DNA of 64,000 bases from Microbotryomycetes sp. JL201 (Eukaryota; Basidiomycota; Microbotryomycetes). Location of the stretch: contig JAQYUZ010000021.1 in NCBI GenBank assembly GCA_033819885.1, forward strand, positions 186,001-250,000. Direction: 5' to 3'. The position numbers and the translations under genes were made by a program. The notes beneath the pieces were generated by a model. The model saw only the letters and a program-made list of their open reading frames with translations. It was not told the origin of the DNA and made no database searches. This document shows, piece after piece, positions 44,583 to 57,689 of the stretch; the first letter of the stretch is position 1; each line of letters begins with the position of its first letter.

Positions 44583-47500
44583 ATGGGCAACTCGCTCTCG
44601 ACGGCCGGAGGTATGCCGTCGACCGCTGCAGGCGTAGGACCGGGCACGACAGCGTCTACGTCATCGTCTGCAGCCGCCAACGGCCTCGGCGGATTTCTGA
44701 GCGAACTCGGCGGCGACGTCGTGTACGACAAGAGGTGCGTGCGCGCGTCCTGGGGCCACGCCAGCTGCTCTAGGCGTCCCCTGATTGAAATCATGCCTGA
44801 CATTGGCGTACAGCATGGGCACATCGAGGTTTCTCAAGACGATCCGCGCCCGGCACCGCCAAGGACCGCTCGTCGTAAAGATCTTTGCAAAGGCAGACCC
44901 CAGCTGGTCTCTCAAGCCGTTCCTGAGACGGATCAAAGGTGCGCGACGCATGGGCTCGCTCAACTACGGCGGCGCTGACGCGATCGCTTGTCGCAGCCGA
45001 GCGAGAAGCATTGAACGACTGTCCTAACGTGCTCACGTACCAGAGAGCACTCGAAACGGAGCGCACAGGATATCTTGTCAGGCAATGGACGGCCAGCAAC
45101 CTGTACGACCGCATAAGGTTAGTACAGTGCCCTGTCAGCTACGATTGCGCCAAGCAGCAACGGGTTGACTTTTGCTTGTCAATCAGCACGCGGCCTTTTC
45201 TGTCCCAGCTCGAGAAGCGCTGGATAGCATTCCAACTGCTGACAGGACTGCATGACATGCACGAACGAGGGGTGCGGACGCACGAGGCTGATGCCAAGCG
45301 GTACCGGTGGCGCTCACGCTTCTGCTTCTTCAGTGCTCACACGGCGACATCAAGACCGAGAACGTGGCAGTCACGTCATGGAATTGGGTGTACCTGACCG
45401 ACTTGGCCTCGTTCAAACCGACGTACCTGCCGCTCGATGATCCCTCAACGTTCTCGTACTATTTCGACACATCCTCCAGACGGACATGCTACATTGCTCC
45501 CGAACGCTTCTGCACTTCAGATTCAGATACCGCAAAGCGAAAAGCAACGCTCGAATTCGGCGCTCGTGACGGAAAAATCACCCAATCCATGGATGTCTTT
45601 TCCCTTGGCTGCGTACTAGCCGAGCTGTGGATGGAAGGCACGCCACCGTTTACGCTGTCCCAGCTGTTCAAATACCGTGAAGGCCAGTACAGCCCAGAAA
45701 CGTATCTGGCAGAGATTGACGATCAAGACATCAGGGTAAGTCTGCGTTGTCCCTCGCTACAAGCATGGCGCTGAACAATCAACACACAGATAATGATCAG
45801 GAGTATGTTGTCGCTGGATCCTGCAGACAGGATGACGTGTGCCGAGTACCTCGCTGCGTACCAAGGCTCGGTCTTCCCGAATATATTCTCGGCTTTTCTG
45901 CATCCATTCATCTCGGCTCTGAATGATAGCACATCGGGCGTCACGCCACCTGTCCAAGCGCCTACAAAGACTCCTTTGCCAGGCAGCTCAACCCCAACAC
46001 AAAGAGTCCAAGAGACCATCTTGCCGACGCTCAAGTCTGATGCGGATGAGAGGATCGAACGCATCTGGGCTGAGTGGGAGACGATCAGCGAGTACCTCGA
46101 CAGAGATTCGCCTTTGCCAGACACACTTGACAAACGAACGGACGACACTCAATCATGTGTAAGTGTACCTCCCAATGTTTCAAACCCGTTGCTGAGGCAG
46201 TCTCGGCAGTCTGGATTTCCCCTTAAGCTCAATCTTCCGGGCGCGGGGGGGCAACCAGTCGTCGCTGGTTGCACGGAAGGTTCGTAAGCCTATGTAGAGT
46301 TTCGAGACGTATGCTCATATCTCTTGTTGCAGACGGGCCAGCCCTCATTCTTCTGTCTCTCGTGTGTGCCAATGTTCGCAACTGCGTTCGACCTTCGTCC
46401 ATCATCCGCGCTCTCGATATTCTACTCGCTTTGTTGCGATACGTAGGCGACGAGACTAAATTGGACAGATTGCTTCCGTTCATCGTCACGCTTTTGCAAG
46501 ATGATGTCGCCTTCGTCCGGGCTAGCGCGCTACAGGCGCTGACGCAGACGGTACGTCCCCGCGCTAATATTGACAAAACCAGTCCGCTGATACCTCATGC
46601 TCACAGATTCTCGTCGTTGAGACTATTACGCCTTCAAATGCTGCCGTGTTCCCAGAATATATCCTCCCCAATACCCGCCCACTTGCCTCTGACGCAGAAG
46701 TTTTGCCAAGGGTTACCTATGCCGAATGCATTGCTGCTCTTGCTTCCCAATCAAAGCGGTTTCTTGAAATGGCTGAAGCGATGAAGGCCGAAGGCACGTT
46801 CAAGGTTGCAAACGTGCAGGACTTCGCCAGCTCGCCTTATGATGTAAGCTGGCTCGATGTGGGTTGCTCCGGAATCGGGCGAGCTGACGTTCATCGTTCA
46901 AGGATAACTACGACACACGATTGCTTGAATTACAAAATCAGGTCCAGGACCACGTCGCAATGCTTCTGTCAGACCAATCGTCGGCTGTCAAGCGGGCGCT
47001 GCTGTACCACGTCAGCGATCTATGCGCGTTCTTTGGACCAATCAAAGCCAATGACGCCATCTTGGCCCATCTCGTCACCTACCTCAATACTCGCGATTGG
47101 TTGCTTCGTGCGGCGTGGAACGAAAACGCAGCAGACGTGGCGGCTTGCGTCGGTATCAGGTCGTTAGAGGAGTACATTCTACCCTTGATCACTCTGAGTC
47201 TTTCAGGTCAGTTTGTGATGCTCTGTCATTGACTCAAGCTGAATATACTATGGTGTCTCTGCAGACGTAGAGGAATTTGTCGTTGTCAAAGTCTTGTCCA
47301 CGCTCACAAAGTTGACAGAAAAGCGACTACTTGTCAAAGCGCGTACGTGGGAGCTCGTGGCTCAAGTTACGGGATTACTCTGTCATCCCAATATTTGGAT
47401 CCGAGAGGGTGAGAGGTCCCGCATTTATCGACGAACCACCGACTGATGACGACAACATTGAATAGGAGCGGCAGAGTTCTTGGCGAGCACAGCAAAGAAA

Positions 47501-50452
47501 ATGACTCCGACCGATTGTTGGTGCATCTTGTACCCGACCATCAAAAGATTACTGCGCGCGGATGTTCGAGAAATCACGGCGCTAAGTCTGCTCGACAATG
47601 CTCGCGAACCGGTCGGTCGCTGTCTCTCGCTCAGAATGTTCCGGAGGCACAGCTGACGTTTGATTTCTGCAGCTCTCTCGCAATGTCTTTGAGGCTGCGG
47701 TCTCCTGGGCTGGACGTGCGGGCAAATCAAACTTTTGGTCTTTGCCACGAGCGACAGTCAAGGGCGCACCGCGCGACGTGGGTGTCCGAACAGATGAGTG
47801 GGTTCGCATGAACAGTCGTGCTTGTACAAGCTGACGTCTCTCACCCTGCCTCAGGGATCACGCGCAGCTCGACAGAATGAGACAACTGGGCATGCGGACC
47901 GAAGACGAGTACAAGCTGAGCATGCTGAAAGATCATATTGCCAAGCTGGCTCTCGCACGACAAGCGTGAGTGCGCGGTGTACCAACCGACGCGAGCTACG
48001 GTCCTGTACTGACGCGGAGCTCTCAGTAATCCAAAGAGCTCATCAGACAAAGCCGAATCGCTCTCCATGTTCGGAGACTCTGCTCTCAGAGATCTTGGCG
48101 TAGTTCCTCAAACGATTTTTTTCAGCATTCGTCCGGCGGATGAGGTCGATCGACTTAAATCTGGTCTCGGAGGGCTTCGAAGATTCTCAAGCGACTCGCC
48201 GCGGTCTCCTAGCTCGCTCGACTTGTCACGCCCATCCGGGTCCAGAACAACCAGTGGACAGCCTCTTGAAGATCTGAGGCGGCGTCTCGCTCTCGCAAGT
48301 GGTGACTCCACTTCGTCCATCCAAGCTGCATTACGAGGCCATGCAGAATCGCCGGGCCGCTTCCCTCACGACCGCTTGGACCTACACAGGACAATCTCTG
48401 AGGTTTCGACGGACGTCTCTGACACGGCGTCCACCACCTCGACGAAAGGCGAGATTGTTCAACCATCCCCTCGCAGTCACGTGCATCGCAACGTTGTGGA
48501 GGTTGGACGAGCGGGAGCTGCTGTTGCCGAGGACGGAACGAATGCGGTAGGAATGTTCAACATTGACAAGAGGTACAAGGACCTTGACGATTCAGCGTCT
48601 GTCACGACGCATCAAGAATCTGCCACCGGATCGCCTCTGCGACACGGACCAGCGTCGAGAGGACTTCCAGCGCGGAGATTCGTCACGACGTACGGTGAGT
48701 CCGCTGGACACTTTGGCCGTACAAAGCAACTAAACGTGCGGCTGTGACGTAGAGGGAAACGATCCAAATATCAAAAACTTGCTAGAGCGCATGTACCTCG
48801 ACAACTTCCGCGAGCCAGTGCCCGAACTGGGGCCTTTCGTGCCGCAGGGCATACCGAAAGGTCGCGCCTTGCGAACGAGTTTCATGCCACGCGAGAGGAC
48901 GCCTACTCGACCCGAAGGCACATTAATTGCTCACCTGATTGAACACACTGGGGCGATCACCGATATACAAGTGTCCCCGGATCAGCTGTTTGTTGCGACT
49001 GGGTCAGAAGACGGAACGGTCAAGATTTGGGATACAATGCGACTGGAGAAGAACGTGACGAGCCGGTCGAGGCAAACCTTTGAGCAAGGTGGCAAGATCA
49101 CGTGTGTCTGCATTCTCGAGAATTCGCATTGCGTGGCAAGCGCTAGCGACAACGGAACCCTATGGATCCACCGCATCGATATTGGACTTAGCGGGGCCAT
49201 GCCCAAGTATGGCAAGAACCATTTGGTCCGCCAAGTCAAGTTTGACAGGGCAAGTGAATACGTGACTTGCATGAGCAGGTACAATACGGGCGAGTTTCTC
49301 AGTTCTGTCCGTTCGCGTCTCTGTTCTGACAACAGAGTACAGAAACTGCCACGAATCTGGTACTAGCCACCTCTTTGGCTCAAATCATTGTACTCGACGT
49401 CCGGACAATGCGTCGCCTACACACGTACGACAATCCTTTACATCTCGGGCCAATCTCTGCTTTGTGTGTTGACGCCAAGAGAATCTGGTGCGTTGTCGGC
49501 ACGGCGTCCGGTTCGCTCTCCCTGTGGGACTTGCGCTTTGGCCTGCTCTTGCGAAGCTGGTCAGTTGGTGAGCACCAGATCAGGTCAATTCACGTGCACC
49601 CCTGCCGAGGCAAGAACCGTTGGGTCATTGTCGCGCTTGAAAGCGGCCCAACTCTCAGGGATGACAGCTCGGACAACTCGCTCGTAGCCGAAGTTTGGGA
49701 CATTGATCGAGGTGTCAAAGTGGAAGAAGTTCGCTCGACCCTCTCTTCTGGATCGGCCTCTGCCATTACAAAGCTTCAATCGCGACCAACAATACCTACA
49801 GACAGCATCGCCAATCCGGCAACAGCTATCGAAGACATGCTCAATCGCTCTCAACTCCCTGCCTCTGTGCCTCGCCGGCCGATCTTGTCGGCCGACTACA
49901 AGACGACAGGTCCTGGAGTGTGCGCCATTCTGATCGGGTCCCACTATTCCAACAAAGACTCTCAGCCGCCACCAACTGCAATCCAGGCTAAGACACTCGG
50001 AGAGCAAAAGAGCGCAGTCGACACAGAGTCTGGCTTCATGGTCACAGGGGGCGAAGATTGCAAGTTGAGGTACTGGGACTTGGCCAGAGCGAGCAAGAGT
50101 GCCATCGTCAGTGGACTCGAACTTGGAGAGGAGGTACCAATTTACAGGTGAGTCGACGCGGATTGATGACGTCTGCGCGGCTGAGATGGCCAGTTCTTGC
50201 AGTTATCACCAGAACGCTCAGCCCGCCTTGGTACTTGAGTCGACCTCTTCTGCACGTTCAAGACAAGGCAACGTTGGCAACGCTCAGCAAATCAACGCGA
50301 CTCGCGTTCACAGGTCAACACATATCGCGAGCGCTCAGCAGCAAATGCTGCGAGCGCACAAAGAAGCGATCACGGCTTTGGCTTTGATAGACTTGCCGTT
50401 CAGATGTGTCGTGAGCGGCGACAGAAGCGGAGTCATCAAAGTTTTCGAGTAG
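44583..50452 (+). CDS. VPS15: Vps15 regulatory kinase of the class III PI3-kinase complex
   Basis: At least 17 exons, the first at 44583-44734, 44814-44938, 44997-45117, 45187-45271, 45334-45735 and 45790-46158, encode about 1,600 aa. MGNSLS at the start is a myristoylation signal. The kinase domain covers about 55-330: [36 protein letters not shown] and [11 protein letters not shown]-like activation segment, then [18 protein letters not shown]-type helices follow ([25 protein letters not shown]). The C-terminus is a WD40 propeller ([67 protein letters not shown]). Vps15 with Vps34 makes PI3P for autophagy and endosomes. Junctions near 47800-47870 are less certain. Confidence 0.93.
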
Positions 50453-50719
50453 AACGATCCTTGTTTTTGCTTGTTGTGACAATGCGCATTTTTTTTTCTC
50501 TTGTTCCCGTTGTGATCTCGCGCAGCTCGAAATTGCGTGATTGTGGTTGCTTTTGTCGAAAGTCCGTTCACATGGCGAGCTGGAACACATTGGCTGTTGA
50601 CAAGTACTGCAATGATTGATATTGCCGAGATTTAGCTCACACAGCAAGAGTCAAGACATATCTGTTGATTCTGGACTTTGCAAATTCAAGATTTCGCCAA
50701 CACTTCCACATTTTCTCGT

Positions 50720-53700
50720 TCACACAGCTAGCCAGTGCTGCTGAGACTTTGTCTTTGAGGACGACGATAGAACAATCTTCACCGTCACCACTTGGAAACC
50801 TCTAAAGTCGAGTTTAAAGGATGACTCTGCTGCTCGCTCGAGATCACGCACGACGGAAACGTCTTCAAGGTCAAGTTCAAGGATCTGCACACAAAATCCG
50901 ACTTGATCAACACGGCTGAGCCCAAGTGGACGTTGCGAATCACTTACGTCACAGATGGTCGCAGACTCGACGGGCAAACCGGTCTTGATTGTTACTTGAC
51001 CGTGCCCGCCATACGCCTCGTATAGCCTGAGGATCACGGTCTGCGTCAAGGCTTTTGACGAAAAGTGATCGTCTTCGGCGCGCTTGATGGTGTCGAGAAT
51101 GATATTGCGTGAGCCGTGAAGAGTGAAAGGGTGAGGTACTGTCTGTGCATCGGCAAGCGAGGAACGGGGCAGCCGACGAAGGTGGTGAGGCTGGTTGAAC
51201 AGCCAGCCGGCAACCGGGACATCGCTTTCGGCGAAGGACCCGCGATGAGGTAACACTGAAGCAAGACTTGTCAGAATGGCCATCGTACAGGTGCGTCATT
51301 GACAACATGTCAGACTGACCTGCAAAGGAGAAGACGTGTTTGCCTTGATCCTGTTCAGCGTCTGGCGCTGTCGCAGCACGCAGTAACGACAGCCGCAACG
51401 TTGAGCCTTCGGCGGCATACCCGTCTTAAATATGTGACACACTGATCAGCGGCGCACGGGACTCTCGTGGTACTTCCAGCCTTACATTTGCAATCGTTGA
51501 GAAGTGCGACGCCGTACCCAAATTCGGACAGGTCGGCATACTTGTGGCCAACAACTTCGAATTTTGCCCTGTCCCAGCTCGTGTTGCGATGCGTCGGTCG
51601 TTGACAGAATCCGAATTGATTCTCAAATGTGGCATACTCGCTCGAGAGGCGAAGTGGCACCTCCCATTTAAGGAATCTTTGCGGACGGACAAGAGCTTAG
51701 TGGTGCTACTCGTTCAACGCAAATCGCGCGACCTACTGATGTCTCTCATGCCAGTCCACCTCGACGTCGAATCGGACCATGGTCAATGCGTCAGCTTTAG
51801 CGGTGCAAGGTACCGCGTCGAGCGAAATAATCGCCTTGATCGTTGTATCATTGCCAACGTGATACGTCGCCGCCAGCGCAGCTCGCAAAGGACCGTCTTC
51901 GACGACGTGCACCGAGGAAGCATCGACGCTCGACTTGGTTTCAAGGTGGAACAAGTCGACATCCCTGCACGCGCCACGGCTGTCAGATTTTGAGCTCTTG
52001 TTCAGCGTTGGGAATGCTCCTTACCATGCGTCCCAATTGAGTGGACGATCTTCGAAGATGACGAAGCCAGCCGATTCTCCCTCTTGGATGAGCTCTCGTC
52101 CGAGTTTCTTGTCGACGATGCTGGTAATGCGGCCTGTTTTCGAGACTGAGACCTCGAGTTGGCCATTAGACAATGAGAATCCGTCGCCACTCGATCGAGC
52201 TGAGTCAAACGTCGAGCACTCGTCAGTGTGCGAAACCAACGGCCCTTCTTTTTTGCAACTCGCCTCGGGCAGCAACGCTTTCAGAGGCAGCCAACTTTGC
52301 GACAGAGGTCGCAGACACAACCGGGGCGCCCTCGGCATTCTCAATCAGAACGTAAACTTGGCCGTCGTGACTCTTTTGGATCGCGGTGTCCGACAACAAC
52401 CTCGCGCTGGCCGATGGAATTTTGACAACCTCGCGACGAGCAAAACCGGTCGTGTTGATGGCAATGAGCTCGTCCGCCGCAGAGTTGCAGTCGTTGACGT
52501 CAACTGATCCGGGCAAAAGTGCCGACAAAGCTTGATCCAAGAGTTGCTTGCCCTTGTGAGCCGTCTCGGCATAGATCTAAGTCACATTCGGTCAGCCACG
52601 CCTCAGTGTCAAGACGAACGTGAGCAGTCACCCTTTCAGCGTCCTCGTAGATGAGGCCAATCCCCGATCCAGGCAACACATCGTGAAACTGATTGAGCAA
52701 GACGCCTTGCCACAACGGGTCAATCTCGTCTTTTGGAAATTGGTACGTTGATTTCGATCGACCCCAGATCGAAGCCAGAGTTCCAGCGTACTCGATCTCG
52801 CGCAGTAGAATCTCAGATTTACGGTTTCCACGCTTAATCGAGCCGTGCGAAGTTGCCGTGCCGCGATGGAGCTCGAGGTACAATTCTGGTGGTCTTGATC
52901 AGCTTTCTGTACGATTGCAGATATAGATCTTCGCTCACCCCCATTCCAGGTCGGCAACGTCTTGCCGTTGTCAGTCTTCTTGAGAATATCGTCGTAGAAA
53001 CCGTCGACAGATTGGCCCATTGTCACTTTCGGCAGTTCGCCAGAGAGGTTAGAAACCGCTCGGCAACGCCTCAAGTTCTCTAACATGGGAGCTAGGGGTC
53101 CTCCTCCGCCGTCACCATTACCAAAAGCCAGCAGCGCAGTTGGAGCACCGCTCTGTAACGACTTGTGATTGTTGATCGACCGCAAGACGTCATCTACTGA
53201 AGCTTGAGCCGTGTAAGTGTCGACTGGAGTCATGTGCACAACAATCTGCGAGTTATCTTGGCCGACCCAGCGGAAGGACGTGTGCACAGGTTTATTGAAT
53301 TGACTCCAGGACAGCTTTTGAGTGAAAAAGAAGTCGCAACCAGCGAGTCGGCACAATTGTGGCAATTGTGAGCTGTAGCCGAAACTGTCTGGCAACCTGC
53401 GAACGATAAAATGTCAAAATCTTCAGACTTTTGATCGCTTCCTTTTCAAAGCTGACCAGAAAGTGCGCGTGTATTTGCCAAAATGCTTCTTATAGAACCG
53501 TTGACCGTACAGGAACTGACGGCACAAGGCTTCGCCAGAGGGCATGTTCGTGTCCATCTCCACCCAAGTGGCGCCGATGGGTTGGAATTCGCCGGACTCT
53601 ACACGGCCCTTGATCTTGTTGAACAGCTGAGGATAGTCTTGCTCGAGCCTACAAGAGAGATCTGAGAAAAGCCCGTGCAGATTTGGAAAGCACGTACCAG

Positions 53701-55291
53701 AAGAACTGTTGAGCTTGCGAAGCCACAAATCGATGCTCAGGGTAACGATCCATCAAGTCTAGCTGCGTACTCCATGACCGTGCCGTCTTTTGACGTGTGG
53801 CAGAGTAAGGCCATAGCCATGCAGTGTCGATGTGGCAATTGCCGACGCTCCAGGTGCTCGCCTCGGAGGGGTCGCCCTTGTAAACTTTGTGGCCAAGCTC
53901 TTCCCAACCTTGACCGAACACCTGTATCACTTGAAGTGTCAGGTCCAGCTGTCTCGAGAAGCTGAGAAGCGCTTCGTTGCACCTTTTCGGCCAATTTGCG
54001 CGACTTGGCGATAGATGCTGGGTCATTGGCCTTGAACGTGTTCATGATGGCTGCGGCGACAGCGGTACAGTTCAGTGTGGCGATTTAAGGTGCTCCAAGC
54101 TGATATGGTCTCACCATTGCCGACCTCGAGACATTTGTTTCCGAGCACAGAGTTGTCCGGCAAAGCTCGAGCCAAGTCTCGTATCGTGCGCATGTCCCAC
54201 ATGAGTCGCCAAGCCTCCATATGTGGCACGACAAGATCCGCACTGTTGAGCTGTTGTATCGAATTGCGTCAGGCGATCTCTTCGATTGCACGTGCACGTA
54301 ATCCTCACCCTGAACATGCGGTTTGGATCGGGAGGATCATTCGCTGCAGAAACGCATGTCGCAGGGGTTGCGAAAGTCAGTCAACACCCGGGACGACCAG
54401 GGGATGAGCTCACTCTGCGGGCTGCCATTACCGAACATGCCTGGTTGCCGAAAACAGCAGTATTAGCCACAATTGAAGAGTAAAATCTGACAGTTACTGA
54501 CCGTTGCAAGACACCTCAATGTAGAACTGTAAGTCGAGTCGGGTCAGAGCCGACATGTGAGACGAATGAAGGAGGGCACCCTGACCTTGTACGTCGACTT
54601 GCGCTTCTTTGGGTCGAGGATGAATTCGACGCGTCTGTCGATGCCGAATCCTCCGGTGATACCTTGCAAGCTCAGCCCTTCGGTGTCGAAGATCATGGCC
54701 TCGCAAGACGGATCAAACTCGAACTGGATCCGCTCATAATCGGCCGAGGTCCATTCTTGAGGCAGTGTGAGCGTGACACGTAGCCAGTGGCTGAAGGGAT
54801 GCAGTGCAATCGTGAGCGCCGAGTGCTGGTCAGAATCCTGTGCACGAGCTCAAGAGGACTAACTGAGTCCAGCTCGGCCCGAGCAAAGCTCCTTTCTGAG
54901 TCGGCTTGAACTTTTGACGGACTGCGACGTCGAATGGTGTCTGTGCTCGGTAGCTTTGTCAGCTTAGCTTTTCTGACACGAGATTGGTCTGACGTGCGTA
55001 CCTTGGTCTTGCCTGGTGAGCTCCACAACTCGAGCTGGACGTGCTTGACGTCGTCAGTGCGCGCCGTGAACAAGACGCTGCGAATATCGCCGCCGTAGGG
55101 CGAGTTGTCAAAGTGATCAAGACGGCCTGCGCGATGCTCAGCCTGTCAGCGTGAGCGCTCTCGAGGCGGGATCGAGCGCGTGCGCCGCCCCACATCGGGC
55201 TCATTCGCTGCCTATGCAGCTCACCGAGCGTCAACCCTCTGAAATGCATGGGCTGGGGCACCGTCGAGTGCACTGGGTACGTTGGCGCCAT
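50720..55291 (-). CDS. AMS1: Vacuolar alpha-mannosidase (GH38)
   Basis: The start is at 55291 ([17 protein letters not shown]), followed by [20 protein letters not shown] after the first intron; many short introns follow to the stop at 50720. I did not resolve every boundary; the product is over 1,000 aa. GH38 landmarks in order are [36 protein letters not shown], the nucleophile in [25 protein letters not shown], and [20 protein letters not shown]. The beta-rich C-terminal domains end at 50720. Ams1 degrades free mannosides in the vacuole and reaches it from the cytosol by selective autophagy-type routes; no signal peptide is seen, which agrees. Its stop lies 267 bp from that of VPS15. Confidence 0.92.
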
Positions 55292-55931
55292 GGCTCGCTA
55301 CTTGTTCCCGAGTGGCAGACACGCACGAGGGAGGAAAGGAGAGGCGCACAGAGGCGTGGCGCGCCGCACCTTTCGATGTCGTGTTGTGCGAAAATTCATC
55401 AATTGCAATTCTAACAACTTTGAGTTGACACAGGACTCAATGCTACCGCAACTCAGAGTTTCTGTAAGCAACACGGAGACGTTCGTGCAACGAGTCGGAT
55501 TAGACGGCCTGTGAGAGCGGCCACGATGCAAAAGTCAGTGCTTTCCACGAGTTGAGGCGAACAAGACCGGCTGGATCCCAGCCAAGGAACTCAACGCACA
55601 CTGCAAGAGGGAGTCACAGTCAAATCAGCGGGCGAACAACCTGTGAATCCGGCAAGCCATACTTACTGGCCAGAGATGAAGAATGTTTTGTTGACTGCGA
55701 ACATCCGACAAACTGGTCAGCCACCACGCCCCCCCCAAAATTAAGAAAACCCCGCCAGCGAGGCAGCACGCACTGGAAGGGTCAATCGGCGCTGGGGGCT
55801 GGCGCGAATCGGCAGGAATGCTCGAGTATGCGGCGTCAGCGGTCGAAACCTTATTGGCAGAACCCTCCACAGTCAAATTTTCACTGATGATTGGCTTCAA
55901 ATCAGTCCACACGTCCTAGTTGATCGATCGC
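55292..55931. other. Intergenic region, IPP1 3' end to AMS1 promoter
   Basis: These 640 bp separate two tandem minus-strand genes. Open frames on both strands are short and lack conserved sequence. A run of C lies near 55728-55736. No RNA gene or repeat is recognised. Confidence 0.5.
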
Positions 55932-57351
55932 TCAGTGCACTGACGTTTTGATATCAGACTTGGTCTCGCCCTTGATCAAGCGCTTCCAAGCTTCGTGGCA
56001 CTCGTGCACAATCTCGAATGCATACTTGCGGTTCTTGGCTTCGCCAGAGAAGGCGAATTGGTTCTCGGGCTGGTTGTCCGAAAGACCCGAGTCAGCTCGA
56101 GGCATTTATGTGGGACAGAACAGCAAAACTCGCCTTTCCGTCCGGAATCTGAAATCAAAGCGATTCGGCGTCATGAGAACGGAGAGTACAGGCGCTTACA
56201 ACTTTACAAAGCAGACGTACCTTGTAGATGCTGAGGGGCCGAACTGTCAGCAGTCGATCTTCAGGCAGAAAAACTCCAAGACCAGCACTCACCGGAACCA
56301 TTCGTTTGTAGCACGGATCAAGCCGGGCAAGTGCCTCTCAACATCCTCGATGTCGTTGAGCTTTGAGGCAAGCGGGTCGTTGACGTCGACGACGATGACT
56401 TTCCAGTCGGTCTCACCCTCGTCGAGCAAAGCCATGATGCCGAGTACCTTGACTTGCTTAACCTGTCCAGTGTAGCCGACGGCCTCACCGATCTCGCAGA
56501 CGTCGAGAGGGTCGTTGTCGCCGTTAGCCTTTGTTTCGGAGTGAGTCGAGTTGGGATCCTCCCACGTCTATCAGTGACAATCTACCGTTAGCAGCAGGTC
56601 GATCAGCTCAAGTAGTCTCGACTGACCTGAGGGAAGGCACTGAACTCATGGCGAGGTAAGCGTCAGCAAAGCCGACCTGCGAGCGGCCATGTCAAGAGTC
56701 TGACCCATAGTTCCAGATGTAACCTTGAAAACAGCCAGGCTCTATGAGTTCTTGCTGTCGTTCTCCGAGACAATGCTGACTGACCCTTGTGGGGGAAGCA
56801 GTTGCGCACAAAACGCAGCTTGCCCTTCTTGGTGTCTTGCAAGATGGGGTTGAACGTCTCTTCCTTGGAGATTTCCTGATGCAAGAATGGAACTGTCAGC
56901 AATGTTTGTTTCATGTCTCGGACGTCTGAAGACGACGTACGAGCTTGGAGTTTGTCCAGCGAGGAATCTCGACGATCATGTTGAGGATCTGGCCACGTCA
57001 GCGTGACTCTGTCAGCACCGGAGATATTCGCATGTCATTGATTGGAAGGGCGTACCGTGCGCTCCTCGTTGGCAAAGAGCGGCACGTCGTGGAACGGTGA
57101 CACGACCTTGCCATCCTTCTCGAGGAAGACACGGTACTCTGTGGGGGCCGCCGTGTGTGCTGGTGAGTGCTATTGTGCATTCACTGTTCTCGCGCGCTGC
57201 TTACCGAGCGTGTTGGCTGCGCCGATTTGGCCTGCGAGTGGGTCCGGTTGACGTGCGAAGCCAGTGGGTTGTCAGTGCACTGAGACAGACAGTGCCGGGG
57301 CTGGCGCTGCACTGGACCATGCTCACGGTAGCTATATTGTGAAGACGACAT
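55932..57351 (-). CDS. IPP1: Soluble inorganic pyrophosphatase (family I)
   Basis: Eleven exons encode 247 aa: 57327-57351, 57205-57231, 57056-57138, 56941-56988, 56785-56875, 56705-56723, 56627-56639, 56293-56567, 56221-56230, 56134-56148 and 55932-56069. The enzyme hydrolyses pyrophosphate with magnesium in the cytosol. The sequence follows yeast Ipp1 closely: [84 protein letters not shown] and [20 protein letters not shown]. The metal-binding aspartates (DNDPLD) and active lysines, arginine and tyrosines are intact. The approximately 40-residue C-terminal extension of yeast Ipp1 is absent. Four exons are only 10-19 nt, and one intron (56070-56133) is GC-AG. Confidence 0.95.
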
Positions 57352-57689
57352 TGTGGACAAGGCGCGAGCGTGTGCACTCAGTCGACGAAGTGCAGAAGCC
57401 AGCGTTGCGTGTGCGCGGTTGAGCTCGGGCGGCGGCAGCTGCTTGCGTGCTCGCGCTGTCTTGTCCTGGAAAAAAACCCGGGCGGCGAGGGGCCTGAGCG
57501 CTGGCGCGGCCGCTCAGGCCTCTCTCGCCAACGTGAGCGTGTGCGCGCGCGCGGGCGACGGCTGCGCTCTTGCCCCTCTCTGCGGCGCACGCCCTCGACG
57601 CGCATCAGCGACCCGCGCCCGTCTGCCTCCCAGACTGTACTCTTGATTCTGTGTATCGGCTAGAAGCCTCGGGCGGTTGCACGTCGGCG
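57352..57689. promoter_or_regulatory. Divergent promoter region, IPP1 / SIN3
   Basis: These 338 bp separate two divergent starts and are very GC-rich, with alternating GCGC runs near 57540-57555. The open frames here are a by-product of the GC content. Confidence 0.4.

Noticed and set aside
57353-57663. Plus-strand frames in the IPP1-SIN3 gap
   Set aside because: They consist of Arg, Ala, Ser and Cys from a GC-rich promoter; no stop codons are expected in such composition, and no family is matched.
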